A stretch of 64,000 nt of DNA from Clostridium aquiflavi (GCF_031344075.1 NZ_JAVJAN010000013.1:27022-91021); one strand, 5' to 3'. Positions 1 through 8,031 are shown, counted from the stretch's first letter. Program-made: numbers and translations. The notes: a model not told the origin generated them from the letters alone.

Positions 1-14
1 CTTTACTATAAATT

Positions 15-60
15 AAACCTTAATAATATAGTTGGAAAATTTACTATATTATTAAGGTTT
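15..60. terminator. Perfect 18-bp inverted repeat at window start
   Basis: Bases 15-32 and 43-60 are exact reverse complements separated by 10 bases. There is no long U run after the plus-strand arm, so it could be a terminator for a gene ending before the window or a regulatory hairpin in the leader of the flavoenzyme gene. The dyad is seen directly; the role is inferred. Confidence 0.5.
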
Positions 61-139
61 GAATACTTTTACAACATATATTAAGGTATTATGTATTTCT
101 TCTTTAAGGCTATATATTACAATATTTGGTCATTCTATG

Positions 140-168
140 TTGACGTTTTCATTGCATTAGACTATACT
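140..168 (+). promoter_or_regulatory. Sigma-A type promoter for the flavoenzyme gene
   Basis: TTGACG at 140-145 and TATACT at 163-168 are separated by 17 bases. They lie about 40 bases upstream of the ribosome binding site of the enoate-reductase-like gene. Both hexamers are one or two mismatches from the vegetative consensus. Confidence 0.6.
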
Positions 169-208
169 GAATATATTTGGTAAATTTTTTCAAATGGGAG
201 GTTGTTTT

Positions 209-2212
209 ATGGACACTAAATATTCAAATTTATTTGAACCAATAAAAATTGGTAATCTAGAAATTAAAAACAGATTTGTAATGGCCCCTATGGGACCTGC
301 TGGATTATGCTCAGAAGATGGTAGTTTTAATGAACAGGGAATAGAGTATTATGTTGAAAGAGCAAAAGGTGGTACTGGTTTAATAATAACTGGTATTACT
401 TATGTTGAAAATGAAATTGAAAAATGTACTATGCCTTCTATGCCTTGTCCAACTATTAATCCTGGAAATTTTATAAAAACAGCAAAAGTACTTACAGAAA
501 GAGTTCATGCATACAATTCAAAGATATTTTTACAATTAACTATGGGTTTTGGTCGTGTTAGTATCCCTAGCATGGTTGGTGGCGTTCAACCAATAGCACC
601 ATCTGCTATACCTCATAAATGGGTACCTGATATAAAATGTAGAGAACTTACAATAGAAGAAATTGAAACTTATATAAAAAGATTTGGTGAATCAGCTGCT
701 ATAGCAAAAGAGGCTGGATTCGATGGAATCGAAGTCCATGCTGTTCATGAAGGATATCTTCTTGATCAATTTACTATTGCATTGTTTAATAAAAGAACAG
801 ATAAATATGGTGTAAGCTTACAAAACAGATTAAGATTACCTATAGAAATTCTTAAATCAATAAAAAATGCTTGTGGAGAAGATTACCCAGTATCTCTTCG
901 TTATAGTGTTAAAAGTTATGTAAAAGGCTTAAATGATGGCGCCTTACCTGGAGAAGACTTTGACGAAAAAGGTCGTGATCTTAAAGAAGGTCTTGAAGTT
1001 GCTAAAATACTAGAAGAGGCCGGATACGATGCATTTAATTCTGATGCTGGTACTTATGATTCATGGTATTGGAATCACCCTCCTATGTATTTTAAAAAGG
1101 GAATGTATCTTTCATTAAATGAAAAGTTAAAACAAGTGCTTAAAGTTCCTGTTATTACTGCTGGAAGAATGGACAATCCTGATCTAGCAAGTGATGCTAT
1201 TGCTACTGGCAAAACAGATATGATTGCTTTAGGAAGACCACTTTTAGCAGATGCATATATTCCTAGAAAAATTAAAGAAGAAAAAATTAAAAATATTCGT
1301 CCATGTTTATCTTGTCATGATGGATGCATGGGAAGATTAGCTACTGGTGGCGGAATTTCTTGTGCTGTAAATCCATCTACAGGTAGAGAAAAGGACTTTG
1401 AATTGCACACAGTTAAAGAAATCAAAAATGTAATGGTTGTAGGCGGTGGTGTTGCTGGATGCGAAGTTGCAAGAGTTTGTGCTATCAGAGGCCATAAAGT
1501 TTCTTTATATGAAAAAACAGATAAATTAGGTGGAAATATTATACCAGGAGGAGTTCCTGATTTTAAAGAAGATGACAGAGCTCTTGTAAAATGGTATGAA
1601 AATGAATTAAAAGAAAATAACATCGATATTCATTTTAATATTGCAGTTACAAAAGATTTAACTGATAAATTAAATCCAGATGTAATTATTGTGGCTACAG
1701 GTTCAACACCTAAAATATTAAATTTAGAAGGAAATAAAAATAAAGTTTATACTGCTCAAGATGTACTTTTAGGAAATAAAACTCCTGGAAATTCAACTGT
1801 TATTCTTGGTGGTGGTTTAGTAGGTTGTGAAACAGCCCTTTGGCTTGTAAAACAGGGTAAGAAGGTTACTATAGTTGAAGCTCTTGATGATATATTAGCT
1901 TCTGGTCCTGAAATATGTCATGCAAATAGCCAAATGCTAAGAGATTTATTAGCTTTTTATAAAGTTGATATTAAAACAAAATCTATCTTATCTAAAGTAG
2001 CTGATGACGGTGCTATAATAATAGAAGATGATAAAGAAGTGACAATTCCTGCTGATTCTGTAATTTTATCTGTTGGTTATAATTCTGAAAAATCACTATA
2101 TAATGAATTAAAATTTAATGATAAAGAAGTGTACCTATTAGGAGATGCAAGAGAAGTTAGAAATATTCTGACTGCCATTTGGGATGCTTTTGAAGTAGGT
2201 AGAAATATATAA
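209..2212 (+). CDS. NADH:flavin oxidoreductase, enoate/2,4-dienoyl-CoA reductase family
   Basis: Three-part flavoenzyme of the family that includes 2,4-dienoyl-CoA reductase, clostridial 2-enoate reductase and BaiCD/BaiH. Residues 1-360 form the FMN-binding old-yellow-enzyme TIM barrel, with HAVHEGYLLDQF carrying the active-site histidines. Next comes a [4Fe-4S] cysteine set in RPCLSCHDGCMGR plus the Cys of GGGISCAVNP. The C-terminal half has two dinucleotide folds, VVGGGVAGCEVA for FAD and ILGGGLVGCETA for NAD(P)H. It should reduce an activated C=C bond of an enoate or enone using NADH in the cytoplasm; the substrate cannot be read from sequence. The ATG at 209 is chosen over the ATG at 194 because GGGAGG (196-201) sits at ideal spacing before it. 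Length (667 aa) is normal. It is monocistronic, ending at a strong terminator. Confidence 0.9.
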   Translation: MDTKYSNLFEPIKIGNLEIKNRFVMAPMGPAGLCSEDGSFNEQGIEYYVERAKGGTGLIITGITYVENEIEKCTMPSMPCPTINPGNFIKTAKVLTERVHAYNSKIFLQLTMGFGRVSIPSMVGGVQPIAPSAIPHKWVPDIKCRELTIEEIETYIKRFGESAAIAKEAGFDGIEVHAVHEGYLLDQFTIALFNKRTDKYGVSLQNRLRLPIEILKSIKNACGEDYPVSLRYSVKSYVKGLNDGALPGEDFDEKGRDLKEGLEVAKILEEAGYDAFNSDAGTYDSWYWNHPPMYFKKGMYLSLNEKLKQVLKVPVITAGRMDNPDLASDAIATGKTDMIALGRPLLADAYIPRKIKEEKIKNIRPCLSCHDGCMGRLATGGGISCAVNPSTGREKDFELHTVKEIKNVMVVGGGVAGCEVARVCAIRGHKVSLYEKTDKLGGNIIPGGVPDFKEDDRALVKWYENELKENNIDIHFNIAVTKDLTDKLNPDVIIVATGSTPKILNLEGNKNKVYTAQDVLLGNKTPGNSTVILGGGLVGCETALWLVKQGKKVTIVEALDDILASGPEICHANSQMLRDLLAFYKVDIKTKSILSKVADDGAIIIEDDKEVTIPADSVILSVGYNSEKSLYNELKFNDKEVYLLGDAREVRNILTAIWDAFEVGRNI

Positions 2213-2287
2213 AATTTAATATTGCTTTAATGATGTAGAACTTATATTTTTTTATAAAGCTCAACATTCAATTAAAACATAGTAAAT

Positions 2288-2334
2288 AAAAAAAGTGACT
2301 ATCTAACAAAAATTTTGTTAGATAGTCACTTTTT
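2288..2334. terminator. Bidirectional terminator between convergent genes
   Basis: A long, near-perfect hairpin with stem arms around 2288-2311 and 2313-2334, A-rich on one side and T-rich on the other. It can terminate both the plus-strand flavoenzyme gene and the minus-strand queuosine operon, whose last gene ends at 2340. Confidence 0.9.
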
Positions 2335-2339
2335 AATCT

Positions 2340-2912
2340 CTAATAAAATCTGTTCATCTTACTCATTGCCAATAACTTTGATACTCCTGTCTTTTCCCAT
2401 TCTTCAACCTGTTCAATAGCTTCTTGAGGAGTTTTTCCTAATCCTACAAGTACACCTGATAAAATAAATTCCTGATATAAATGTTCTGGATTAATTCCTG
2501 CCTTAGCTTCTGCTAATGCACGATTAACTAATGGGGTAATATATCTAACCCAATCATCAGGAGTAAAGTTAGATTTGCTTTGCATTTCACTTCTGTTCAT
2601 AGTTACAGTATTCATTCTATTATTTGCTTTAAGTATCCCAACTTTAGATAGGGTACTTAAAAATTTAGGCACTCCATGACACGATTTGAATTGTTCTGTT
2701 AAATCTTTACCTGCTGTAAGTCCAAAATGTGTTCCGTTAGCCCAAACTGCTTTTTCGCTTAAATCATAAACTATACCTTCTATGGCCACATAAGCAGGTT
2801 TTCCGTTACTTCCATCATATTGTGCTAATTCTTCTAATGTAAATTCTCTTTGTTCTCTATAATTATCTCCTATAAGTTCTCTAATAGTTTTGACATCAAA
2901 ATATATAGACAT
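2340..2912 (-). CDS. Cytochrome b5-like heme/steroid-binding domain protein
   Basis: Residues about 22-100 match the cytochrome b5-like heme/steroid-binding fold found in small clostridial proteins: FTLEELAQYDG, then AYVAIEGIVYDLS, then HFGLTAGKDLTEQF and a CHG motif. Candidate heme ligands are H62 and H79. The C-terminal 80 residues, ending in LLAMSKMNRFY, are an extra helical segment I do not recognise. There is no signal peptide or membrane segment, so it is cytoplasmic. It follows queC on the same strand after 44 bases with no terminator between them (SD GAGG), so it is probably the last gene of the preQ1-regulated operon. Its job there is unknown; an electron-carrier role for the reductase pair at the operon head is only an inference. 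Confidence 0.75.
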   Translation of the reverse strand: MSIYFDVKTIRELIGDNYREQREFTLEELAQYDGSNGKPAYVAIEGIVYDLSEKAVWANGTHFGLTAGKDLTEQFKSCHGVPKFLSTLSKVGILKANNRMNTVTMNRSEMQSKSNFTPDDWVRYITPLVNRALAEAKAGINPEHLYQEFILSGVLVGLGKTPQEAIEQVEEWEKTGVSKLLAMSKMNRFY

Positions 2913-2956
2913 ATCTACCTCGCAAATATTTTTCTCTATATTAGTATAGTTTAAAA

Positions 2957-3622
2957 CTAGTAAATGTTTAAATATTCTTTTTTAAATTCTAAATATCCAT
3001 TTTTTCTCAATTTACAAGCTGGACATTTTCCACAGCCATTACCTATTACTCCATTGTAACAAGTTAAAGTTTCTTCTTTAACGATATTAAGCACACCTAA
3101 ATCATCAGCCATTTTCCAAGTTTCTGCTTTATTAATCCACATTAATGGTGTAAGGATTTCAAACTGATAATCCATAGCTAAATTCAGTGTAACATTTAAA
3201 GATTTTATAAATACATCTCTGCAATCTGGATATCCGCTAAAATCACTTTGAGATACGCCTGTTATAATAGTATTTACTCCTCTTTGCTTTGCGAATACTG
3301 CAACAAAAGTTAAAAATAACATATTTCTGCCATCTACAAATGAGTTAGGAACCCCTTCCTTAGGTGCATCTTTATCGACATTTATATCTTGTCTAGTTAG
3401 TGAATTAGGTGCTAGTTGATTTAATAAATTTAAATCTAAAATATGGTGTTCTACATCATATTTTTTACATATATCTCTTGCACATTCTAATTCTAACTTA
3501 TGTTTTTGATTATAATCAAAAGAAACTGCTATAACTTCTTTAAACCTCTTTTTTGCCCAAAATAAGCAAGTTGTGCTATCTTGCCCACCACTAAATACTA
3601 CTATTGCTTTTTCTTTATTCAT
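2957..3622 (-). CDS. queC: 7-cyano-7-deazaguanine synthase
   Basis: Converts 7-carboxy-7-deazaguanine to preQ0 (7-cyano-7-deazaguanine) using ATP and ammonia. The N terminus holds the PP-loop ATP-binding motif SGGQDSTTCL (residues 11-20). The C terminus holds the zinc site CYNG...GCGKCPACKLR with four cysteines. The length of 221 aa is typical. The start is supported by GGACGG upstream. A 139-base spacer separates it from folE, much longer than the other junctions in the operon, and it contains an unusual G+C-rich element described separately. Identification is secure. Confidence 0.96.
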   Translation of the reverse strand: MNKEKAIVVFSGGQDSTTCLFWAKKRFKEVIAVSFDYNQKHKLELECARDICKKYDVEHHILDLNLLNQLAPNSLTRQDINVDKDAPKEGVPNSFVDGRNMLFLTFVAVFAKQRGVNTIITGVSQSDFSGYPDCRDVFIKSLNVTLNLAMDYQFEILTPLMWINKAETWKMADDLGVLNIVKEETLTCYNGVIGNGCGKCPACKLRKNGYLEFKKEYLNIY

Positions 3623-3666
3623 TTATAGTACACCGTCCTTTTAATATGTATATATATTCTTATTGT

Positions 3667-3774
3667 CTATCCCATAGCTAGTATCTGTAATTTCATAACA
3701 GCTACACACTCATGGATAACGGTTTCTAAGTCTCCGAATAGGTTTAAAAATCCATCTGAGGCTAAAAACCTTGT
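3667..3774 (-). other. G+C-rich insert between folE and queC, structured or ORF-like
   Basis: About 100 bases of clearly higher G+C (near 40 percent by eye, against under 30 nearby). On the minus strand it has an open frame of 35 codons after an in-frame stop, ending ETVIHECVAVMKLQILAMG, without a normal start. The same bases also fold: AUCCAU near 3715 can pair with AUGGGAU near 3670, enclosing AGCU/AGCU and CUGU/ACAG helices. It could be a relic of an inserted element or a structured RNA within the operon mRNA. I do not recognise the family. Confidence 0.4.
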
Positions 3775-4358
3775 TTATAAAGCATCATCAATTTGTTATT
3801 TAAAATTGGGTCAGTATTAAATCTTCCTCTTAGAGTAGTTGATATTGTTCTAGCACCTGGCTTTTGTATTCCTCTAGTAGTCATACAACCATGTTCTCCT
3901 TGTATAATAACTGCTACATCTTCTGATTCAGTTACTTTTTGCAATACTTCAGCTATATCTGTTCCTATTCTTTCTTGAAGCTGCAATCTACGTCCTACCA
4001 TATCAGCTATTCTAGCTATTTTACTTAATCCAATAACCTTTTTATTAGGTATATATGCTATTGCAACTTTCATGTTATACATAAGTGCCAAATGATGTTC
4101 ACAATGACTAAATATTTCTATGTCTTTCATAAAAACTATATCATTATTATTTTCTTTTATTAATAAATCATCTTCAAAAGTAGTATTAAACATACTTGCA
4201 ATTTGATCATTACTGTAACACATTCCTTGAAAGATTTCTTCGTACATTTTAGCTACACGTTTAGGAGTATCCTTTAATCCTTCTCTGTCAGGATTATCAC
4301 ATAAAGCTATTAAAATTCCCCTTATATGTTCTTCAATTGCTTTTATATCGATTTCCAT
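3762..4358 (-). CDS. folE: GTP cyclohydrolase I
   Basis: First enzyme from GTP: makes 7,8-dihydroneopterin triphosphate for the 7-deazaguanine pathway (and folate). The zinc and active-site motifs are present: FSHCEHHLALM, and QGEHGCMTTRG near the C terminus with the second zinc cysteine. The ATG at 4358 is preferred: GAGGGGTG, which also contains the upstream queE stop region, lies 6 bases before it, while the in-frame GTG at 4367 is part of that ribosome binding site. The resulting 198 aa is normal for the decameric enzyme. It sits tightly coupled behind queE, so in this operon it serves queuosine synthesis and preQ1 should repress it. Confidence 0.96.
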   Translation of the reverse strand: MEIDIKAIEEHIRGILIALCDNPDREGLKDTPKRVAKMYEEIFQGMCYSNDQIASMFNTTFEDDLLIKENNNDIVFMKDIEIFSHCEHHLALMYNMKVAIAYIPNKKVIGLSKIARIADMVGRRLQLQERIGTDIAEVLQKVTESEDVAVIIQGEHGCMTTRGIQKPGARTISTTLRGRFNTDPILNNKLMMLYKQGF

Positions 4359-4359
4359 A

Positions 4360-5025
4360 TTATACACCCCTCTTGCTTGGTTCCCATATAACCTTATGAA
4401 GTTGTATTTGTAAATTAACTTTATTCATATTATTTTCTTTCATAAATTCTACTATATCATCCATATTAATTTCCCTAAATACAGGACTAATATATACACT
4501 AGTTTTATCCACAAGGTTATAAGTATCTATTATGTATTTCGCTTTTTTTAAATCTTCAATGCTACCTGATACAAATTTCACTGTATCTTTATTAGTTAAA
4601 TATTTAAAATTCTCTAATTCCATTTTACCTTCCATATTACTTGAAGGAAGTTTATAATCCATAGTAAAACTTGGAGGATTTTCCATAGTTAAAAACTGAT
4701 CTATCAATACACTTCCATTAGTTTCTATTTCAACATAAAGTTCATTATCTTTTGATAATAGTTCTAATAGCTCTATTATTCCTTCTTGAAGAAGAGGTTC
4801 TCCTCCAGTTAAAGTTATGTTTCTAACTTTTGTTGATTTAATATATTCATATATATCATTAGAAGACATTAACTTATAAGAAACATTTTTTTCATTTGCC
4901 CAAATTGTATCACAATAGCTACAATTTAAATTACATCCTGCAAATCTTATAAATACTGCTAATTGCCCACAAAGGCGGCCTTCTCCATTAATGCTAACAA
5001 ACTTTTCAACTACTTTAAAATTCAC
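4360..5025 (-). CDS. queE: 7-carboxy-7-deazaguanine synthase (radical SAM)
   Basis: Radical SAM enzyme that rearranges 6-carboxytetrahydropterin to 7-carboxy-7-deazaguanine. The early cluster motif CNLNCSYCDT gives the three [4Fe-4S] cysteines, and TGGEPLLQ follows. The N terminus FVSINGEG is the family signature. I place the start at the GTG at 5025: GAGGGGTG lies 8 bases upstream and the product then begins VNFKVVEKF, as in homologues. A longer frame reaching 5076 would overlap queD heavily. The queD stop codon lies one base upstream, so translation is coupled. The product is 221-222 aa. Confidence 0.94.
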   Translation of the reverse strand: MNFKVVEKFVSINGEGRLCGQLAVFIRFAGCNLNCSYCDTIWANEKNVSYKLMSSNDIYEYIKSTKVRNITLTGGEPLLQEGIIELLELLSKDNELYVEIETNGSVLIDQFLTMENPPSFTMDYKLPSSNMEGKMELENFKYLTNKDTVKFVSGSIEDLKKAKYIIDTYNLVDKTSVYISPVFREINMDDIVEFMKENNMNKVNLQIQLHKVIWEPSKRGV

Positions 5026-5026
5026 T

Positions 5027-5458
5027 TTAACACCCCTCACTTTCTTCATATACAGCACTATTGGTAGGAGTCTCATAAACTGTAGCTCTTTTTACGTTAT
5101 ATCCCTTGTTTTTCATTGTTTTAAAGAAAAATGCTGCAAAGTTTTCAGCTGTTGGCCTAAAATTAACGTCTATTACTTTAAATCCATCTTGTTTTATACA
5201 GTTTAATGTTTCTTTCCTCATGGTCCCTTCTTCTATAATCAATGCATGATCATAATAATCTACCATATCTTTAACATCTTTCTTTAAATCCCCAAAGTCT
5301 ATTAACATACCATCAAGTTGCCCACCTTTTACTAAGGTTTCTGATTGTATTTCAATTTCAACCTTCCATCTATGTCCATGAATATTTCCACATTTTCCTT
5401 TATATCTAGCAAGAAAATGGGCACTATCAAAACTATGTTCTGCTTTTAAAATATACAT
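5027..5458 (-). CDS. queD: 6-carboxytetrahydropterin synthase
   Basis: Converts dihydroneopterin triphosphate to 6-carboxy-5,6,7,8-tetrahydropterin. The zinc-binding histidines are in SFDSAHFL and NIHGHRW; later motifs are LIDFGDLK, DHALI and PTAENFA. The start is set at the ATG at 5458 (MYILKAEHSF) because the in-frame ATG at 5473 is followed by the GGAGGA that serves as ribosome binding site for 5458. The 143-residue length is normal. It lies 48 bases downstream of the HgdC-like ATPase gene and one base from queE, consistent with one transcript. Confidence 0.95.
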   Translation of the reverse strand: MYILKAEHSFDSAHFLARYKGKCGNIHGHRWKVEIEIQSETLVKGGQLDGMLIDFGDLKKDVKDMVDYYDHALIIEEGTMRKETLNCIKQDGFKVIDVNFRPTAENFAAFFFKTMKNKGYNVKRATVYETPTNSAVYEESEGC

Positions 5459-5506
5459 AATTATTTCCTCCAATAACCTATTGAATATTTCTTCAAATCT
5501 ATGTTT

Positions 5507-6268
5507 TTAACATAGCACCTTACTCCCATAATAGCAGCATCCAATTGCTCCATTAAATTGTGGCTGTTTTACTTCTACTACTTCTTCATAATCATTTTTT
5601 AGATATTTTTTTATTGAAGTATTGGTTGCAACACCACCAGTTATAATTAATTTTTTTCCTTTAAATTTACTTAAAAGAGGGCATAGTCTTTTATAAAGAG
5701 AATAATTAACTCCTGCACATAATCTTTCTATACTTACACCTTCCGCTATTTTTCCAATTAACTCTGATTCAGAAAATACTGCACAAGTTGAATTTAGATC
5801 AATGGGATTTTCTGAGTGTTTACTCATTTCATCAATAGATATTTCAAGCACATTAGCCATATTTTCTAAGTATCTTCCACAAGAGGCAGCACATTTTTCA
5901 TTAAGTTCTAAATCTTCAATAATGCCTTTCTCTACTTTTATCACTTTAACATCCTGACCGCCTATATCTAAAAGTATAAAATCTTTTAATTCAGTTTGAT
6001 AAATTGCTCCATAAATATGAGCTTTTAATTCATTTATAGGAGTAAAAAGTTTTAAATCCGTATTATTTTTTCCATAGCCTGTTGAAACAGCTTTATCAAT
6101 TGGTCCTATATTAAGCTTTTCTAAATCTACTATTACCCTACCATCAAAACTGCAATAATCTCTATAAAAGCTCATGGTACTTATCTTTTTCATTTCTATT
6201 ATCTTATTGTCATCCATTAAAGCAATTTTAACTTCCCTACTTCCAAGATCTATTCCTAATGTTCTCAT
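5507..6268 (-). CDS. HgdC/BcrD-type ATPase, activator of Fe-S reductase
   Basis: Member of the BadF/BadG/BcrA/BcrD/HgdC ATPase family (ASKHA fold), which uses ATP hydrolysis to push a low-potential electron into an Fe-S partner. Phosphate loops are GIDLGSREVKIAL at the N terminus and LDIGGQDVKVI near residue 100; the adenosine motif is TGGVATN. Bridging [4Fe-4S] cysteines of the homodimer are visible as C126 (NEKCAASCGR) and C162 (STCAVFSESE). At 253 aa it is a standard single-domain activator. Its start codon overlaps the upstream HgdB-like gene by four bases (ATGA), so the two form a functional pair. The location inside a preQ1-controlled queuosine operon is what makes it notable. Confidence 0.9.
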   Translation of the reverse strand: MRTLGIDLGSREVKIALMDDNKIIEMKKISTMSFYRDYCSFDGRVIVDLEKLNIGPIDKAVSTGYGKNNTDLKLFTPINELKAHIYGAIYQTELKDFILLDIGGQDVKVIKVEKGIIEDLELNEKCAASCGRYLENMANVLEISIDEMSKHSENPIDLNSTCAVFSESELIGKIAEGVSIERLCAGVNYSLYKRLCPLLSKFKGKKLIITGGVATNTSIKKYLKNDYEEVVEVKQPQFNGAIGCCYYGSKVLC

Positions 6269-7266
6269 TCTTTAATCTCCTTTAAATCCAATAGCATATC
6301 AAGAAAAGCTTCTAATCTAAGTTTTGTTCTTGCATCTAATGTATTTAATTTATCTCCTTCAATATTCAATATTGGAATATCTAATTGCTTTTTTAAGACT
6401 ATATCCTCAACTGCTCTATGACAAAAAGCTTGAGTGTAATGAATTATTCCATCTAATTTTCTATCTCTAATTTGCTTTTTTAATTCCATAATTCTAAATT
6501 CAGTGTTATAAGGATAAGTGTAATCATAATATTGCTCAAATATACTTACTGCTTTATCTACTCTAGGAAAAGCAAATTCTCTTTGCACTTCATTATATAC
6601 AAAATGAGCATTTAAATTTTCAACAAATTCATATATATCACTAGTCATAGGTGGAACACCTATATATCCTAATCTTAATTTTTTATTTAGTTGTTCTCTT
6701 TTCTTTATATCATCAATAACTTTTTTTAAATCTGCTTTAAAAACATTTAAGTCTCCATTAAAATCACTTAAACTTACTTGATATAAATGATTTTCAAATC
6801 CACTAGCTTTATTATGTATATATGTTAATTCATCAATTTGTTTTGATAATTGCCTAATTTCATTTAGTCTTTTTCTAACTATTTCAGTTTCTTCAAGACT
6901 TACATTAAAGATAGTCATAAACTTTCTTATTTCATTTTCTATATCTTCTATTTTATGACTATGTGGAAATGAAAATGGATAAACCTTAATTCCTTTTAAT
7001 TGAAGTACCTCAATAAGAACTTTAGTATTAGAACAGTCTCCTTCCATAACTCCAACTATTTCTTTAATATCATTTTCTATACATGCGCCATAAATTCCCT
7101 TTATCCAAGCGCATAAGCTTTTAGGAAACCCATCTATTTCTGCTATATCTATGTATTTTGAATAATCAGTAGAGGTTATAAAAATGTTATTTAAATCTAC
7201 AGGTGTATATCCTGCTGCAATAAGAACCTCTACTGGAACTGTTGTTGTTAACCCTATTTTTTTCAT
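6265..7266 (-). CDS. HgdB/BcrC-like Fe-S reductase component, short form
   Basis: Resembles the B/C subunits of 2-hydroxyacyl-CoA dehydratases, benzoyl-CoA reductases and double-cubane-cluster proteins, but is short (333 aa). Four conserved-looking cysteines could hold an Fe-S cluster: C52 and C62 (LCAWIKGIYGAC), C78 (EGDCSNTK) and C282 (AFCHRAVED). The segment IPILNIEGD near the C terminus matches the family's GIP-type motif. There is only one such subunit, unlike the two-subunit acyl-CoA enzymes, and no CoA-transferase or acyl-CoA gene is nearby. The ATG at 7266 follows AAGGAGG at 8 bases; the TTG two codons upstream is rejected. It is the first gene after the preQ1 riboswitch. I infer a reduction step in queuosine synthesis; the substrate is unproven. 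Confidence 0.82.
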   Translation of the reverse strand: MKKIGLTTTVPVEVLIAAGYTPVDLNNIFITSTDYSKYIDIAEIDGFPKSLCAWIKGIYGACIENDIKEIVGVMEGDCSNTKVLIEVLQLKGIKVYPFSFPHSHKIEDIENEIRKFMTIFNVSLEETEIVRKRLNEIRQLSKQIDELTYIHNKASGFENHLYQVSLSDFNGDLNVFKADLKKVIDDIKKREQLNKKLRLGYIGVPPMTSDIYEFVENLNAHFVYNEVQREFAFPRVDKAVSIFEQYYDYTYPYNTEFRIMELKKQIRDRKLDGIIHYTQAFCHRAVEDIVLKKQLDIPILNIEGDKLNTLDARTKLRLEAFLDMLLDLKEIKE

Positions 7267-7383
7267 AATCAAGACCTCCTTACATATTGATAAAGGGCAT
7301 AAACTATATAATTATTCTGTCCAACTTTACTTATGCATATATCAACATTCTACTAAAAAATAGGCTACTAATTAATTTTTTGC

Positions 7384-7438
7384 AAATAAAAAAGGGCAAA
7401 AACCGCCCTTAAACAAAAAACTACCTATACGGGTAGTT
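7384..7438 (-). terminator. Two tandem terminators of the preQ1 leader
   Basis: On the minus strand the first hairpin (arms 7432-7438 and 7419-7425) is followed by a six-U run. The second hairpin (AAGGGC/GCCCTT, arms 7405-7410 and 7392-7397) is followed by another U-rich run. The CCC at the start of hairpin 1 can alternatively pair with the GGG at the end of the aptamer tail (7442-7444), giving an antiterminator that competes with the aptamer pseudoknot. Confidence 0.8.
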
Positions 7439-7440
7439 AC

Positions 7441-7485
7441 GCCCTAGTTTTGTTTATAGACAGGATGGTTACACGAACTGTCTTT
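7441..7485 (-). promoter_or_regulatory. preQ1-I riboswitch aptamer
   Basis: Read on the minus strand: P1 AGACAG (7483-7478) pairs with CTGTCT (7463-7458). The loop contains GTAACC. The tail ATAAACAAAACTAGGG is the diagnostic A-rich strand, whose final G's pair with the loop CC to close the H-type pseudoknot. This closely matches the known class I preQ1 aptamers. Ligand binding should free the terminator and switch off the seven-gene operon downstream. The downstream que genes give independent support. Confidence 0.9.
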
Positions 7486-8031
7486 ATTATTTAATACGTG
7501 TACAGTTTACTATATGCTCTTTAGTAAGTCAAATTTAATTAAAAAACTAGGATAATATTAATATATGATTAATATTATTTCTTAACCCTTATATATCAAC
7601 ACTCTAATAATCCAATATTTTTTATTACTAAAAATTTTTTTGTTGCATCATTTAATCACTTTTACATTCTCCCTTTATTGGCATATATTCTAATAAACTT
7701 TTTATATAATATCTATTAAAAAATATAGTATTTAATAATGTGAAATTTTGTCCAAATACTTTTAAAATATACTTTTAGCTTTTTAAATATTGTGATATTA
7801 TAACTTTATAAAAATTTTATAATAAGATGTAATAAACTAATAAAAAAATAAGTTAATTTATATGTAATTTTAATATATATGCTGCTCTTAATCTTAATAC
7901 ATATATGTATTATATTACCAATATATAGATTTCTTTTTATAATATATAAGTCTTATTTAGAAATACATATAATTTGTTTTTCTATATTTATTTTACATAA
8001 TTTAAAACATATATTCCAGGGGGGAATAAAC
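7486..8031. other. Gene-free divergent spacer
   Basis: About 545 bases between the queuosine operon leader and motA, extremely AT-rich. It must hold the minus-strand promoter for the preQ1 leader (near 7500-7540) and the plus-strand promoter for motAB. I find no sigma-D consensus I would defend. Frames open here, including one running into motA, lack ribosome binding sites. I see no further element. Confidence 0.5.

Noticed and set aside
1315..1623. Open frame on the minus strand inside the flavoenzyme gene
   Set aside because: Pro/Thr/Ser-rich translation complementary to a well-conserved dehydrogenase; no SD.
6265..7266. Genuine 2-hydroxyacyl-CoA dehydratase subunit
   Set aside because: Only one short subunit, no second subunit, CoA transferase or acyl-CoA dehydrogenase nearby, and preQ1 regulation.
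7879..8031. Upstream extension of motA
   Set aside because: AT-rich hydrophobic translation without SD; AGGGGGG before 8032 marks the true start.
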